A DNA stretch of 64,000 nt from Devosia sp. 1566 (GTDB lineage: Bacteria > Pseudomonadota > Alphaproteobacteria > Rhizobiales > Devosiaceae). The notes under the pieces are model-generated. The model had not been told where the DNA came from and did no database searches. It saw only the letters and a list, made by a program, of their open reading frames with translations. The stretch covers positions 1,488,001 through 1,552,000 of the forward strand of contig NZ_CP034767.1 of assembly GCF_004005995.1 (NCBI RefSeq), in the 5' to 3' direction. The position numbers and the translations under genes were made by a program. Positions 1 to 13,537 of the stretch are shown here, piece by piece (the stretch's first letter is position 1; each line of letters starts with the position of its first letter).

Positions 1-593
1 GTTGAAACCTCCCCCGCGCGCTCATAAACGCTCAAGCTGACCCCGCTCGCCGAGACGCTGTTGCTGACGAGTTTAAGGGCCCGCGGCTTGGTGCCGTGCC
101 CGAACAGCCGCTTGCCCGGGCCCAGCAGCACGGGAAAGCTCAGGAGGCGAAGTTGATCCACAAGGTCATGGGCCAGCAGCGTTTGCACCAACACCGTGCT
201 GCCTTGCGTCAGCAGATGGGGGCCATCCTCCGCCTTGAGGCGCCTTAGGGACTCCACCACCTCACCGCGCAGCGGAGTGGTATTGATCCACCCAAACTCC
301 TGGTCGGATCGGGTCGCGACATATTTCGTCACCTTGTTGAAGGCCGTGGCAATCGGATCATCCGCCGGCATATGCGGCCAGTGCGCAGCAAATATTTCGT
401 AGGTCTTGCGCCCGAGCAGCAGATCATAGGGCTCGGCAAACCCGGCATCCATGAATTGCCCCACCGCTTCGTCGAAATAAGGGACACCCCAACCACCATA
501 TTGAAAGCCACCCGTGGGATCTTCGCTTGGGCCGCCGGGGGCCTGCATCACGCCGTCAAGGCTGGCAAATGCACCTACGATGAGCTTTCTCAT
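1..593 (-). CDS. Dihydrofolate reductase family protein (RibD C-terminal-like), 3' end cut by window
   Basis: The minus-strand frame is open from ATG at 593 to the window edge: 197 codons without a stop, so the C-terminus is missing. The N-terminus MRKLIVGAFASLDGVMQAPG, followed further on by DLLLGRKTYEIFAAHWP and the core LLTQGSTVLVQTLLAHDLVD, is typical of the stand-alone RibD-C/dihydrofolate-reductase-like family. These are predicted NAD(P)H-dependent reductases whose substrates are mostly unknown. GAGGAG lies about 7 nt upstream of the start. It is not a true folate-pathway FolA, which lacks this architecture. No functional partner is visible nearby. Confidence 0.8.
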   Translation of the reverse strand, partial: MRKLIVGAFASLDGVMQAPGGPSEDPTGGFQYGGWGVPYFDEAVGQFMDAGFAEPYDLLLGRKTYEIFAAHWPHMPADDPIATAFNKVTKYVATRSDQEFGWINTTPLRGEVVESLRRLKAEDGPHLLTQGSTVLVQTLLAHDLVDQLRLLSFPVLLGPGKRLFGHGTKPRALKLVSNSVSASGVSLSVYERAGEVS

Positions 594-719
594 GCCTGTA
601 ACTCCTCATATCCGTCGCAATCAGGACGCCCACAAAGGCGCATAGCCGACATTCAGCCACACGGAAATTTGCATCGGCGCTGCAGGGGAGTTTGGATTGG
701 CCGTGGCCGTTATGAGGCT

Positions 720-1049
720 TCAGCGCAGTCGGCCTTGAACCCGGCCACCAGGCTCCGCGGTAGCAGCCGCCATTGCTTCGCTCGCCGCGAGTTCGTCCGC
801 CTCCATCTGCTCGTGCCGGGCCTTGATCCGGTTGAGCTGATGGGCGGCGTGGGCAAGCAGTGCAGTGCGGATTTCGGCGGCCTGGGCGCGCCCGATATCG
901 GCCCGGCATTTCAGGTCCAGCGAGAACTCCGAAACCGCCCCCATGAAGGTTTCGCGCACCTTTACCCGGATCACCCCAACCGTGCGGCCCTTGATGATGC
1001 GGTGCGGCTCGAAATACAGGATGTCACAGGCCTTGATCTCAAAGCTCAT
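720..1049 (-). CDS. Unknown small protein, 109 aa
   Basis: I do not recognise this protein. The chosen ATG at 1049 has GGAGG about 8 nt upstream; another in-frame ATG lies 39 nt further out but without a better site. The N-terminal half (MSFEIKACDILYFEPHRIIK) looks like a small beta-rich domain. The C-terminal half (about residues 50-100) is Ala/Glu/Arg-rich and predicted helical, perhaps coiled coil. There is no signal peptide or membrane segment. It points away from secE and shares no operon with the ribosomal block. Confidence 0.55.
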   Translation of the reverse strand: MSFEIKACDILYFEPHRIIKGRTVGVIRVKVRETFMGAVSEFSLDLKCRADIGRAQAAEIRTALLAHAAHQLNRIKARHEQMEADELAASEAMAAATAEPGGRVQGRLR

Positions 1050-1200
1050 CGACCCGTCCTCCACCGGCCAACCGCCCGATCGCATCAAAGCAGATCAGTG
1101 TGACACTGCAACTCAACTTCCCGGCCTAGCTCGGGGGATGTAGACTGTGGCAGGCAAGCTGTTCGGGCCCAGTGCGGTCCAACAAATCGGGCAGGGGCTG

Positions 1201-1229
1201 TTGCAATCCGCGTCTGATTTCTCTAGATA
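1201..1229 (+). promoter_or_regulatory. Candidate sigma-70 promoter for secE-nusG
   Basis: TTGCAA (1201-1206), a 17-nt spacer and TAGATA (1224-1229) lie about 75 nt before the secE start. The match to consensus is only moderate, so this rests mainly on position and spacing. Confidence 0.3.
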
Positions 1230-1302
1230 GCAGCTTCCAGCCGTGCGGGTGTCCTGCGCGGCCTTTGGTTTTGCACCAAAACACCAAAGAGATGATTCGC
1301 TG

Positions 1303-1497
1303 ATGGCGCGTACGAACCCGATCACCTTCCTCCAGCAGGTTCGAACCGAAGTCAGCAAGGTGACTTGGCCCGGCCGCAACGAGGTGATGATCTCTACGAT
1401 CATGGTACTTGTGCTGGTTATGTTGGCCAGTCTGTTTTTCTTGTTGGCCGACCAGCTGATTTCGTGGCTGGTATCGCTGATGCTGTCGATCCGCTAA
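1303..1497 (+). CDS. secE: Preprotein translocase subunit SecE
   Basis: 64 aa, the short one-helix form of SecE, which clamps SecY in the SecYEG channel of the inner membrane. The family motif is visible as FLQQVRTEVSKVTWPGRNEV (residues 8-27), followed by one hydrophobic helix at about 30-55. The ATG at 1303 is chosen because the protein then begins MARTNP directly before the conserved amphipathic helix; upstream in-frame codons give only junk sequence. It lies 39 nt before nusG, the usual bacterial order. No tRNA-Trp gene precedes it, unlike many bacteria. Confidence 0.95.
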   Translation: MARTNPITFLQQVRTEVSKVTWPGRNEVMISTIMVLVLVMLASLFFLLADQLISWLVSLMLSIR

Positions 1498-1536
1498 AGC
1501 GGTCGGCGAATAACCACTAGGGAGCGACGAGGCGGC

Positions 1537-2067
1537 ATGGCCAAGCGCTGGTATATCGTTCAGGCGTATTCGAACTTTGAGCGCAAGGTGGCGGAAGACA
1601 TTCGCCAGAAGGTTGCGCAAAAGAAGCTCGAGCATTTGTTCGAGGACGTGATCGTGCCGACCGAAAAGGTCACGGAGATCCGTCGTGGCCGCAAGGTCGA
1701 TGCCGAGCGCAAGTTCTTCCCCGGCTATGTGCTGGTAAAGATGGATATGACCGACGAGGCCTTCCACCTCATCAAGAATACCCCCAAGGTCACCGGTTTC
1801 CTCGGTTCGGACAACAAGCCGATGCCGATCTCGGAAAAGGAAGCCATGGCCATTCTGCAGCAGGTGCAGGAAGGCGTGGATCATCCCAAGCCGTCCGTGT
1901 CCTTCGAAGTGGGCGAGAATGTCCGCGTGTCGGATGGCCCCTTCGCCAGCTTCAATGGCGTGGTGGAGGAAGTCGACGAGGAGCGTTCGCGCCTCAAGGT
2001 CGAGGTGTCCATCTTCGGGCGCCCCACTCCGGTGGAACTCGAATACGGTCAGGTCGAAAAGGTCTGA
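1537..2067 (+). CDS. nusG: Transcription termination/antitermination factor NusG
   Basis: 176 aa, normal length. The N-terminal NGN domain (MAKRWYIVQAYSNFERKVAE) binds RNA polymerase. The C-terminal KOW domain includes VGENVRVSDGPFASFNGVVE at about 127-146 and contacts Rho or ribosomal protein S10. It modulates elongation and termination and couples transcription to translation. It follows secE closely and is separated from rplK by a 173-nt structured gap. Confidence 0.97.
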   Translation: MAKRWYIVQAYSNFERKVAEDIRQKVAQKKLEHLFEDVIVPTEKVTEIRRGRKVDAERKFFPGYVLVKMDMTDEAFHLIKNTPKVTGFLGSDNKPMPISEKEAMAILQQVQEGVDHPKPSVSFEVGENVRVSDGPFASFNGVVEEVDEERSRLKVEVSIFGRPTPVELEYGQVEKV

Positions 2068-2240
2068 TCGATTTTGCCGCGCTGATCCGCGGCATCCCCA
2101 TTCCGGCGCAAGCCGGATACTGCCGGAGCGATCCGGCAAAATCTGTGGAAGAGGGCGGTTGCTGCCAGGCGGCCGATCAAGCTTCGCACCACAGCGTCAA
2201 ACGCTCCGCTTGACCGCGGAGACAACATCAAAGGACGATC
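2068..2240 (+). promoter_or_regulatory. nusG-rplK leader RNA with competing helices
   Basis: Directly after the nusG stop the sequence can form three local hairpins: 2076-2081 with 2088-2093; 2102-2107 with 2112-2117 (GCAA loop); and 2121-2127 with 2132-2138 (GCGA loop). A long-range 9-bp helix is also possible, pairing 2070-2078 (GATTTTGCC) with 2135-2143 (GGCAAAATC). It uses bases of the first and third hairpins, so the two folds exclude each other. There is no U-tract, so it is not a plain terminator. In many bacteria L1 represses rplK-rplA through this leader; that role here is inference. Confidence 0.5.
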
Positions 2241-2669
2241 ATGGCAAAGAAAATCACTGGCTACGTCAAGCTGCAGGTGCCTGCGGGTTCCGCAACACCT
2301 TCCCCGCCGATTGGCCCAGCACTGGGTCAGCGCGGTCTGAACATCATGGAATTCTGCAAGGCGTTCAATGCCGCCACGCAGGAAATGGAAAAGGGTTCGC
2401 CCATTCCAGTCGTGATCACTGCCTATGCCGACAAGAGCTTCACTTTCGAGATGAAGTCTCCCCCGGTGACCTACTTCATCAAGAAGGCCGTCAACCTCAA
2501 GTCCGGCTCCAAGCTTCCGGGCAAGGAATCGGCTGGCACCATCACGCAGGCTCAGCTGCGCGAAATCGCCGAAAAGAAGATGAAGGATCTCAATGCCGAC
2601 AATGTCGACGCTGCTGTGTCGATGATCGCCGGCTCCGCCCGTTCCATGGGCATCCAGGTCGAGGGTTGA
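2241..2669 (+). CDS. rplK: 50S ribosomal protein L11
   Basis: 142 aa, typical length. L11 forms the GTPase-associated centre with 23S rRNA and L10-L12. The proline-rich N-terminal loop is visible ([19 protein letters not shown]), as is the C-terminal RNA-binding domain ending [20 protein letters not shown]. Start ATG with AAGGA 5 nt upstream. It is followed after 3 nt by rplA, so the pair is very likely translated as a unit. Confidence 0.97.
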   Translation: MAKKITGYVKLQVPAGSATPSPPIGPALGQRGLNIMEFCKAFNAATQEMEKGSPIPVVITAYADKSFTFEMKSPPVTYFIKKAVNLKSGSKLPGKESAGTITQAQLREIAEKKMKDLNADNVDAAVSMIAGSARSMGIQVEG

Positions 2670-2672
2670 TAG

Positions 2673-3365
2673 ATGGCACATATCGGTAAGAAGACCGTCA
2701 AGGCACGCGAAGGCATCGACCGCAACAAGCTCTACAAGCTTGATGAGGCAATCAAGATGGTCAAGGAACGCGCCACCGCCAAGTTCGACGAAACCATCGA
2801 AGTTGCCATCAATCTGGGTGTTGATCCCCGCCACGCCGACCAGATGGTCCGCGGCGTTGTGAGCCTGCCCAATGGTACCGGCAAGACCGTGCGCGTCGCC
2901 GTGTTCGCCCGTGGCGCCAAGGCTGATGAAGCCACCGCTGCTGGTGCCGACATTGTTGGCGCCGAAGACCTGATGGAGCAGATCCAGGGCGGCAAGATCG
3001 ATTTCGATCGCTGCATTGCCACCCCTGACATGATGCCCATCGTTGGTCGTCTCGGTAAGATCCTCGGGCCACGCAACCTGATGCCGAACCCCAAGGTCGG
3101 CACCGTGACCATGGACGTCGCTGGCGCCGTCAAGGCCGCCAAGGGTGGCGCTGTTGAATACCGCGTCGAAAAGGCCGGTATCCTGCATGCTGGCGTTGGC
3201 AAGGTTTCGTTCTCGGACGAAGCCCTCCTGCAGAACATCAAGGCGTTCACCGACGCCGTGCAGAAGAGCAAGCCCGCCGGTGCCAAGGGCACCTATGTCA
3301 AGCGCGTTGCCGTGTCCTCGACCATGGGCCCCGGCGTGCACGTAGAGCCGGCTTCCGCGCTCTAA
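2673..3365 (+). CDS. rplA: 50S ribosomal protein L1
   Basis: 230 aa, full length. L1 builds the mobile stalk at the ribosomal E site and is the usual feedback repressor of the L11 operon. The sequence carries [20 protein letters not shown] (about residues 125-144), the most conserved L1 stretch. The ATG sits 3 nt after the rplK stop, with a GAGGG site inside the rplK end. Confidence 0.97.
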   Translation: MAHIGKKTVKAREGIDRNKLYKLDEAIKMVKERATAKFDETIEVAINLGVDPRHADQMVRGVVSLPNGTGKTVRVAVFARGAKADEATAAGADIVGAEDLMEQIQGGKIDFDRCIATPDMMPIVGRLGKILGPRNLMPNPKVGTVTMDVAGAVKAAKGGAVEYRVEKAGILHAGVGKVSFSDEALLQNIKAFTDAVQKSKPAGAKGTYVKRVAVSSTMGPGVHVEPASAL

Positions 3366-3689
3366 AACGAAATTCGGGCGGTTCGCCGCCCGGACCGCAC
3401 CCGATTGGTTCGCCTGTCGGGTGCGTAAGTCCTGTCCGAGACTGCCGGTGCTGATCGATCTGGATCAGCTTAATGTCCACCGACGCCAGCATAGATGGGG
3501 TGAAGACCAAGGATTTTCCGGCCCGCAAGGGCCGGGGTGTTCAAGGTTCGAACCAGGCCAGTTGCCCATCCGGGCAGCACGGTTGACAGGCATGTAACCG
3601 TTGCTCCTCTCCTCCTTCGGGAGATCGGAGGGCAGCAATTGGCAATGGCCCGGCATTGTTTCTTGTCGGGCTCAATGTGGAGACTAGCA
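3366..3689 (+). promoter_or_regulatory. L10 (rplJL) leader region
   Basis: This 324-nt gap has no convincing gene but contains a run of stable hairpins: 3375-3392 (7 bp, TTCG loop), 3397-3424 (GCACCCG with CGGGTGC), 3518-3535 (7 bp, GCAA loop), 3601-3638 (TTGCT with AGCAA outside, C-rich with G-rich inside) and 3648-3671 (GCCCG with CGGGC) just before the rplJ ribosome binding site. Position and structure fit the known L10 leader, where L10-L12 complex represses its own translation. Which hairpin is the binding site is not resolved. Confidence 0.55.
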
Positions 3690-4211
3690 GTGGAAAGAGC
3701 GGAAAAGCGTGAGCTTGTCGCATCGCTTCAGTCAGCCCTCTCGGGCGCTGGGTCGATCGTCCTCGCGCAGAATGCCGGTCTGACCGTGGCCAATCTGGAA
3801 TCGCTTCGCCGTGAGGTGAAGGGTGCCGGTGGCTATGTGAAGATCGCAAAAAACCGTCTTGCCAAGCTTGCTCTTAAAGACACCGACCACGCCGACATCT
3901 CGGACCTGTTTACCGGTCCGATCGTCATCGCCTATGCGGAAGACCCCATGACTGCGCCCAAGCTGGCGCAGAAATTTGCCGACAAGAACGCGAAATACGT
4001 CGTTCTTGGTGGCGTCATGGGCAAGACCGCTCTCGACGCAAACAGCGTCAAGGCCTTGTCGACCATGCCGTCGCTCGATGAACTGCGCGCCACGCTCGCC
4101 GGGATGCTCAAGCAGCCCGCGACCCGTATCGCTTCGGTCATCGTCGCTCCGGCTGGTGGTATCGCGCGCGTGTTGGCCGCTCACGCGGAAAAGAGCAACG
4201 AAGCAGCGTAA
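3690..4211 (+). CDS. rplJ: 50S ribosomal protein L10
   Basis: 173 aa from a GTG start at 3690. This start gives the family N-terminus (M)ERAEKRELVASLQSAL and has GGAGA 6 nt upstream; the ATG codons further upstream lie in the structured leader and add non-family sequence. L10 anchors the L7/L12 dimers, through its C-terminal helix, to 23S rRNA. The protein ends with the Ala-rich helix RVLAAHAEKSNEAA. It is followed by rplL after 61 nt. Confidence 0.95.
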   Translation: MERAEKRELVASLQSALSGAGSIVLAQNAGLTVANLESLRREVKGAGGYVKIAKNRLAKLALKDTDHADISDLFTGPIVIAYAEDPMTAPKLAQKFADKNAKYVVLGGVMGKTALDANSVKALSTMPSLDELRATLAGMLKQPATRIASVIVAPAGGIARVLAAHAEKSNEAA

Positions 4212-4272
4212 CCCCCATGGTTCCCTCTGGAACCGGTTTGAACTGAACACCTGAAAAGAAGAGATTTATCAA

Positions 4273-4647
4273 ATGGCTGATCTCGCCAAGATCGTAGACG
4301 ACCTGTCTGCCCTGACCGTTCTGGAAGCTTCCGAGCTGTCCAAGATGCTTGAAGAAAAGTGGGGCGTTTCGGCTGCAGCTCCTGTTGCTGTTGCCGCTGC
4401 TGGCGGCGGCGCTGCCGCTCCTGCTGCTGAAGAAAAGACCGAATTTGACGTGATCCTCGCCTCCTTCGGCGAGAACAAGATCAACGTCATCAAGGAAGTC
4501 CGCGCCATCACCGGCCTGGGCCTGGGCGAAGCCAAGGCACTCGTTGAATCGGCTCCCAAGGCCATCAAGGAAGGCGCCACCAAGGCTGAAGCCGAAGACA
4601 TCCAGAAGAAGCTGGAAGCTGCCGGCGCCAAGGTCGAACTCAAGTAA
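4273..4647 (+). CDS. rplL: 50S ribosomal protein L7/L12
   Basis: 124 aa. The N-terminal dimerisation domain (about 1-33) is joined by an Ala/Gly/Val-rich hinge ([20 protein letters not shown]) to the C-terminal factor-binding domain with [16 protein letters not shown]7/L12 recruits translational GTPases such as EF-Tu and EF-G, encoded further on in this window. An attenuator hairpin follows before rpoB. Confidence 0.97.
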   Translation: MADLAKIVDDLSALTVLEASELSKMLEEKWGVSAAAPVAVAAAGGGAAAPAAEEKTEFDVILASFGENKINVIKEVRAITGLGLGEAKALVESAPKAIKEGATKAEAEDIQKKLEAAGAKVELK

Positions 4648-4671
4648 GTTCGCTTTTACCCCTTGCAATTT

Positions 4672-4710
4672 GCGAAATGGCGCGCTATGTGCCATTTCGC
4701 TTTATCGTTT
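4672..4710 (+). terminator. rplL-rpoB attenuator (partial terminator)
   Basis: A perfect 10-bp stem (4672-4681 with 4691-4700, 9-nt loop) is followed by TTTATCGTTT. It lies 24 nt after the rplL stop in the 355-nt gap before rpoB, where E. coli also has a read-through terminator that lowers rpoBC expression relative to ribosomal proteins. A second hairpin (4934-4940 with 4949-4955) lies close to rpoB. I see nothing else clear in the gap. Confidence 0.7.
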
Positions 4711-5002
4711 CAGCTTGGAAACGAATCGCCGGACCGGTTGGATAGGTCCTGGCGCCAATTTGCGGAACATATGACGATTTCGATGTCTGAGGCACGCTGA
4801 CGTCCCGAAACCTCATGGTTATTGGCCATGGGGTTGTTTGACGTTTCATGTCTTCCCTTCCCATGGCTGGGGCAGGGCCTTGAGCCATCGCTGAGCCTAA
4901 ACGACTAGACCCCACAAGGGCACATATCCCGATCCCCGACGGCTGATAGTCGGGGCTTTGGCTAGGTGCCTCCGAGACAATCGCAGAGAAACAGGAGCTT
5001 TC

Positions 5003-8000
5003 ATGGCTACCACGTTCAACGGCCGCCGCAAGGTACGCAAGTCCTTCGGTTCCATTCGCGAAGTCACGGAGATGCCCAACCTGATCGAGGTCCAGAAGGC
5101 CTCCTATGATCAGTTTCTTCTCGTAGACGAGCCCGAAGGCGGCCGTCCCGATGAAGGGCTTCAATCCGTATTTCGTTCGGTGTTCCCCATCACCGACTTT
5201 TCCAACACCGCTTCTCTCGAATTTGTGAAATACGAATTCGAGCAGCCCAAATACGACATCGACGAGTGCCGTGCGCGCGATATCACTTTCGCTGCCCCGC
5301 TCAAGGTGACGCTGCGGCTGATCGTGTTTGAAGTGGACGAGGAAACCGGCGCCCGCTCGGTAAAGGATATCAAGGAGCAGGACGTCTATATGGGCGACAT
5401 GCCCTTCATGACCTCCAACGGCACCTTTATCGTCAACGGTACCGAGCGCGTCATCGTTTCCCAGATGCACCGTTCGCCTGGCGTGTTCTTTGATCACGAC
5501 AAGGGCAAGACCCACTCCTCGGGCAAGCTCCTGTTCGCAGGCCGCATCATTCCCTACCGCGGCTCCTGGCTCGATCTGGAATTCGATGCCAAGGACATCG
5601 TCTATGCGCGTATCGATCGGCGTCGCAAGATCCCGGTGACCTCGCTGCTCAAGGCACTCGGCATGGATGCCGAGGAAATCCTCGCGACCTATTACACCAC
5701 GCTCCAGTACGAAAAGACCGCGAGCGGTTGGCAGGTGCCGTATGACGCCGAGAAGTGGAAGGGTGCCAAGCCCAGCCATGACCTGATCGACGCCAAGACC
5801 GGCGACGTCGTCCATGAAGGCGGCAAGAAGCTGTCTGCTCGCCAGGCCAAGAAGCTGGCCGAGAATGGTTTGACCCATTTGCTGGCGACCGATGCCGATC
5901 TCTACGGCATGTATCTGGCCGAGGATCTGGTCAATCTCCAGACCGGCGAGATCTATGCCGAAGCTGGCGACGAGCTGGACGAGAAGGTGCTTGCCACCCT
6001 GGTTGACCTCGGTTTCGATGAGCTGCCCCTGCTCGATATCGACCACATCAATGTGGGCGCTTACCTGCGCAACACGCTTGCCATCGACAAGAACGAGTCG
6101 CGTGAAGACGCGCTGTTCGACATCTATCGCGTGATGCGTCCCGGCGAACCGCCGACCGTTGATACCGCCGAAGCCATGTTCAAGTCGCTGTTCTTTGACA
6201 GCGAGCGCTATGACCTGTCCGCCGTGGGCCGCGTCAAGATGAACATGCGCCTTGAGCTCGACGCTCCCGACACCATGCGCACCCTGCGCAAGGAAGACAT
6301 CGTTGAAGTCGTGCGCACCCTCGTGGATCTGCGCGACGGCCGTGGCGAAATCGACGACATCGACAATCTCGGCAATCGCCGCGTGCGCTCGGTCGGCGAG
6401 CTGATGGAAAATTCCTATCGTCTTGGTCTGCTCCGCATGGAGCGCGCCATCAAGGAGCGCATGAGCTCGGTCGAAATCGACACGGTCATGCCCCAGGATC
6501 TGATCAACGCCAAGCCGGCGGCTGCCGCCGTGCGCGAGTTCTTCGGTTCTTCCCAGCTCAGCCAGTTCATGGATCAGACCAATCCGCTTTCGGAAATCAC
6601 CCATAAGCGCCGCTTGTCGGCTCTTGGGCCTGGTGGTCTCACCCGTGAGCGTGCTGGCTTTGAAGTGCGCGACGTGCACCCGACCCACTATGGTCGTATC
6701 TGCCCGATTGAGACCCCTGAAGGTCCCAATATCGGTCTGATCAACTCGCTCTCGACCTTTGCGCGCGTCAACAAATACGGCTTCATCGAAACCCCGTACC
6801 GCAAGATCGTCGACGGCAAGCTGACCGACGACGTGGTCTATCTGTCCGCCATGGAAGAGGCCAAGCACTATGTCGCCCAGGCCAACGTCACTTTCACTGA
6901 AAGCGGCGAGCTTGAGCATGACCTGGTGGTTGCCCGCCATGCTGGCGACAACGGCCTGACGCCCAAGGAAAACGTCGATCTGATGGACGTTTCCCCCAAG
7001 CAGATGGTGTCGGTTGCCGCCTCGCTGATCCCGTTCCTCGAGAACGACGACGCCAACCGTGCTCTGATGGGCTCCAACATGCAGCGTCAGGCTGTGCCGC
7101 TGCTGCGCGCTGAAGCGCCGTTTGTCGGCACCGGCATGGAAGCTGTGGTTGCCCGTGACTCCGGCGCCGCCATCGTGGCCAAGCGCAAGGGCATCGTTGA
7201 TCAGGTGGACGCGACCCGTATCGTTATTCGGGCGACCGAAGAAACCGATGCGAGCAAGACTGGCGTCGACATCTACAACCTGATGAAGTTCCAGCGCTCC
7301 AACCAGTCCACCTGCATCAACCAGCGTCCGCTGGTGGTCGTGGGCGACCATGTGAACCAGGGCGACATCATCGCCGATGGTCCCTCGACTGAACTGGGCG
7401 ATCTGGCTCTGGGCCGCAACGTGCTCGTCGCGTTCATGCCCTGGAACGGCTACAACTTCGAAGACTCCATTCTGCTGAGCGAGAAGATCGCGATGCAGGA
7501 CGTCTTCACCTCGATCCACATCGAGGAATATGAAGTTATGGCCCGCGACACCAAGCTTGGTCCTGAGGAAATCACGCGCGACATTCCGAACGTGTCGGAA
7601 GAAGCGCTCAAGAACCTCGACGAAGCCGGTATCGTCCATATCGGTGCCGAAGTGATGCCAGGCGACATTCTCGTGGGCAAGATCACGCCCAAGGGCGAGT
7701 CGCCGATGACGCCGGAAGAAAAGCTCCTCCGCGCCATCTTTGGTGAAAAGGCTTCCGACGTTCGCGATACCTCGCTCCGCGTTCCGCCCGGCGATGCTGG
7801 TACTGTTGTTGAAGTGCGCGTGTTCAATCGCCACGGCATCGACAAGGACGAGCGCGCCATGGCCATCGAGCGCGAGGAAATCGAGCGTCTCGCCAAGGAC
7901 CGTGATGACGAACAGTCGATCCTGGACCGCAACGTTTATGCGCGTCTCAAGGAAATGCTGTTTGGCAAGGCTGCCACTGCTGGCCCGAAGGGCTATGTCG

Positions 8001-9145
8001 TCGGCACCCGCCTCAATGACCAGATGTTCGAGGCCCAGCCCCGCTCCAAGTGGTGGCAGTTCGCGGTCGATGACGACAAGGTCATGACCGAGATGGAAGC
8101 CTTGCACGCCCAGTACGAGGAAAGCCGTCGTCTGCTCGAGCAGCGCTTCATCGACAAGGTGGACAAGCTGCAGCGCGGTGACGAACTGCCTCCGGGCGTG
8201 ATGAAGATGGTCAAGGTCTTCATCGCGACCAAGCGCAAGATCCAGCCAGGCGACAAGATGGCCGGCCGTCACGGCAACAAGGGTGTGGTGTCGCGCATCG
8301 TGCCCATCGAAGACATGCCTTATCTCGAAGACGGCACTTCGGTGGATATCGTGCTCAACCCGCTCGGCGTGCCTTCGCGCATGAATGTGGGTCAGATCCT
8401 CGAGACTCACCTGGGCTGGGCTTGCGCCGGCATGGGCAAGAAGATCGACGAGATGGTGCGCATCTATCAGCAAAAGGGTGACCTCAAGCCGCTGCGTGCG
8501 GAAGTGGGTGCGCTGTTTGCCGGTGATGAATCCATCACCGATCTCGATGACGACGGTCTGATCCGCCTCGGCGAACACCTCTCCAAGGGCGTGTCGATCG
8601 CGACCCCGGTGTTTGATGGCGCCAAGGAAGCCGACATCGTTGAGATGCTGGAGCGGGCAGGGCTCAAGGGCTCGGGTCAGTCCACCGTGTTCGACGGTCG
8701 CTCGGGCGAGCAGTTCGATCGGCAGGTGACGGTTGGGTATATCTATATGCTCAAGCTCGACCACCTGGTGGACAACAAGATCCACGCCCGTTCGATCGGC
8801 CCGTACTCCCTGGTTACCCAGCAGCCGCTGGGCGGCAAGGCACAGTTCGGCGGACAGCGTTTCGGCGAGATGGAAGTGTGGGCTCTCGAAGCCTATGGCG
8901 CGGCTTACACGCTCCAGGAAATGCTCACCATCAAGTCGGACGACGTTACCGGTCGTACCAAGGTCTATGAATCCATTGTGCGCGGCGACGATACGTTCGA
9001 GCCGGGCATCCCCGAGAGCTTCAACGTTCTGGTCAAGGAAATCCGTTCGCTCGGTCTCAATGTCGAACTCGACATGCGCGACCTCGGCGGCGACCTCGGT
9101 CAGGCCGAAGCGGAGCTCGCACCTCCTCAGGAAGCGGCGGAATAA
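5003..9145 (+). CDS. rpoB: DNA-directed RNA polymerase subunit beta
   Basis: 1380 aa, normal for alphaproteobacteria. The ATG at 5003 has AGGAG 6 nt upstream and gives [16 protein letters not shown]. The rifampicin-binding region is visible ([20 protein letters not shown]). The residues equivalent to E. coli D516, H526 and S531 are D524, H534 and S539, so no common resistance change is present. The C-terminus carries [20 protein letters not shown]. It forms the catalytic cleft with RpoC and is followed by rpoC after 80 nt. Confidence 0.98.
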   Translation: MATTFNGRRKVRKSFGSIREVTEMPNLIEVQKASYDQFLLVDEPEGGRPDEGLQSVFRSVFPITDFSNTASLEFVKYEFEQPKYDIDECRARDITFAAPLKVTLRLIVFEVDEETGARSVKDIKEQDVYMGDMPFMTSNGTFIVNGTERVIVSQMHRSPGVFFDHDKGKTHSSGKLLFAGRIIPYRGSWLDLEFDAKDIVYARIDRRRKIPVTSLLKALGMDAEEILATYYTTLQYEKTASGWQVPYDAEKWKGAKPSHDLIDAKTGDVVHEGGKKLSARQAKKLAENGLTHLLATDADLYGMYLAEDLVNLQTGEIYAEAGDELDEKVLATLVDLGFDELPLLDIDHINVGAYLRNTLAIDKNESREDALFDIYRVMRPGEPPTVDTAEAMFKSLFFDSERYDLSAVGRVKMNMRLELDAPDTMRTLRKEDIVEVVRTLVDLRDGRGEIDDIDNLGNRRVRSVGELMENSYRLGLLRMERAIKERMSSVEIDTVMPQDLINAKPAAAAVREFFGSSQLSQFMDQTNPLSEITHKRRLSALGPGGLTRERAGFEVRDVHPTHYGRICPIETPEGPNIGLINSLSTFARVNKYGFIETPYRKIVDGKLTDDVVYLSAMEEAKHYVAQANVTFTESGELEHDLVVARHAGDNGLTPKENVDLMDVSPKQMVSVAASLIPFLENDDANRALMGSNMQRQAVPLLRAEAPFVGTGMEAVVARDSGAAIVAKRKGIVDQVDATRIVIRATEETDASKTGVDIYNLMKFQRSNQSTCINQRPLVVVGDHVNQGDIIADGPSTELGDLALGRNVLVAFMPWNGYNFEDSILLSEKIAMQDVFTSIHIEEYEVMARDTKLGPEEITRDIPNVSEEALKNLDEAGIVHIGAEVMPGDILVGKITPKGESPMTPEEKLLRAIFGEKASDVRDTSLRVPPGDAGTVVEVRVFNRHGIDKDERAMAIEREEIERLAKDRDDEQSILDRNVYARLKEMLFGKAATAGPKGYVVGTRLNDQMFEAQPRSKWWQFAVDDDKVMTEMEALHAQYEESRRLLEQRFIDKVDKLQRGDELPPGVMKMVKVFIATKRKIQPGDKMAGRHGNKGVVSRIVPIEDMPYLEDGTSVDIVLNPLGVPSRMNVGQILETHLGWACAGMGKKIDEMVRIYQQKGDLKPLRAEVGALFAGDESITDLDDDGLIRLGEHLSKGVSIATPVFDGAKEADIVEMLERAGLKGSGQSTVFDGRSGEQFDRQVTVGYIYMLKLDHLVDNKIHARSIGPYSLVTQQPLGGKAQFGGQRFGEMEVWALEAYGAAYTLQEMLTIKSDDVTGRTKVYESIVRGDDTFEPGIPESFNVLVKEIRSLGLNVELDMRDLGGDLGQAEAELAPPQEAAE

Positions 9146-9225
9146 TCCGGCACTTCCCCATCCCGTTCATCATCCGTTCAGGTCTGTGGCGAAACCACGG
9201 CCTGGGCGGGTAGAGGAGAGTTTGA

Positions 9226-13413
<4,188 letters not shown>

Positions 13414-13437
13414 GACCGGCTACTGCGATTTAGGGGA

Positions 13438-13463
13438 GGGGGCCGCAAGGCCCCCTTTCTTTA
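13438..13463 (+). terminator. rpoC intrinsic terminator
   Basis: GGGGGCC, loop GCAA, GGCCCCC (13438-13455), followed by TTTCTTTA. It closes the rpoBC transcript 25 nt after the stop codon. Confidence 0.9.
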
Positions 13464-13537
13464 TGCTAGCTGCACATCTCGCTCCCGCAGTGGCGGTTCA
13501 ACGATGGCGAACGAGGCGAAGGCAGCGGTCTAAGCGC

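Noticed and set aside
3542..3553. GGTTCGAACC in the L10 leader, resembling a tRNA T-loop
   Set aside because: No T-stem, anticodon arm or acceptor stem can be built around it on either strand.
3537..3689. N-terminal extension of rplJ from an ATG-like codon far upstream
   Set aside because: The added residues do not match L10 and cover the structured leader; the GTG at 3690 has a good ribosome binding site.
6540..6640. Possible rifampicin-resistance change in rpoB
   Set aside because: The residues corresponding to E. coli D516, H526 and S531 are all wild type; the Thr in MDQTNP is a normal alphaproteobacterial variant.
4685..8785. A 1366-codon open frame antisense to rpoB
   Set aside because: It lies wholly opposite a certain gene and reads as His/Asp/Val-rich low-complexity sequence produced by the codon bias of rpoB; no domain or ribosome binding site supports it.
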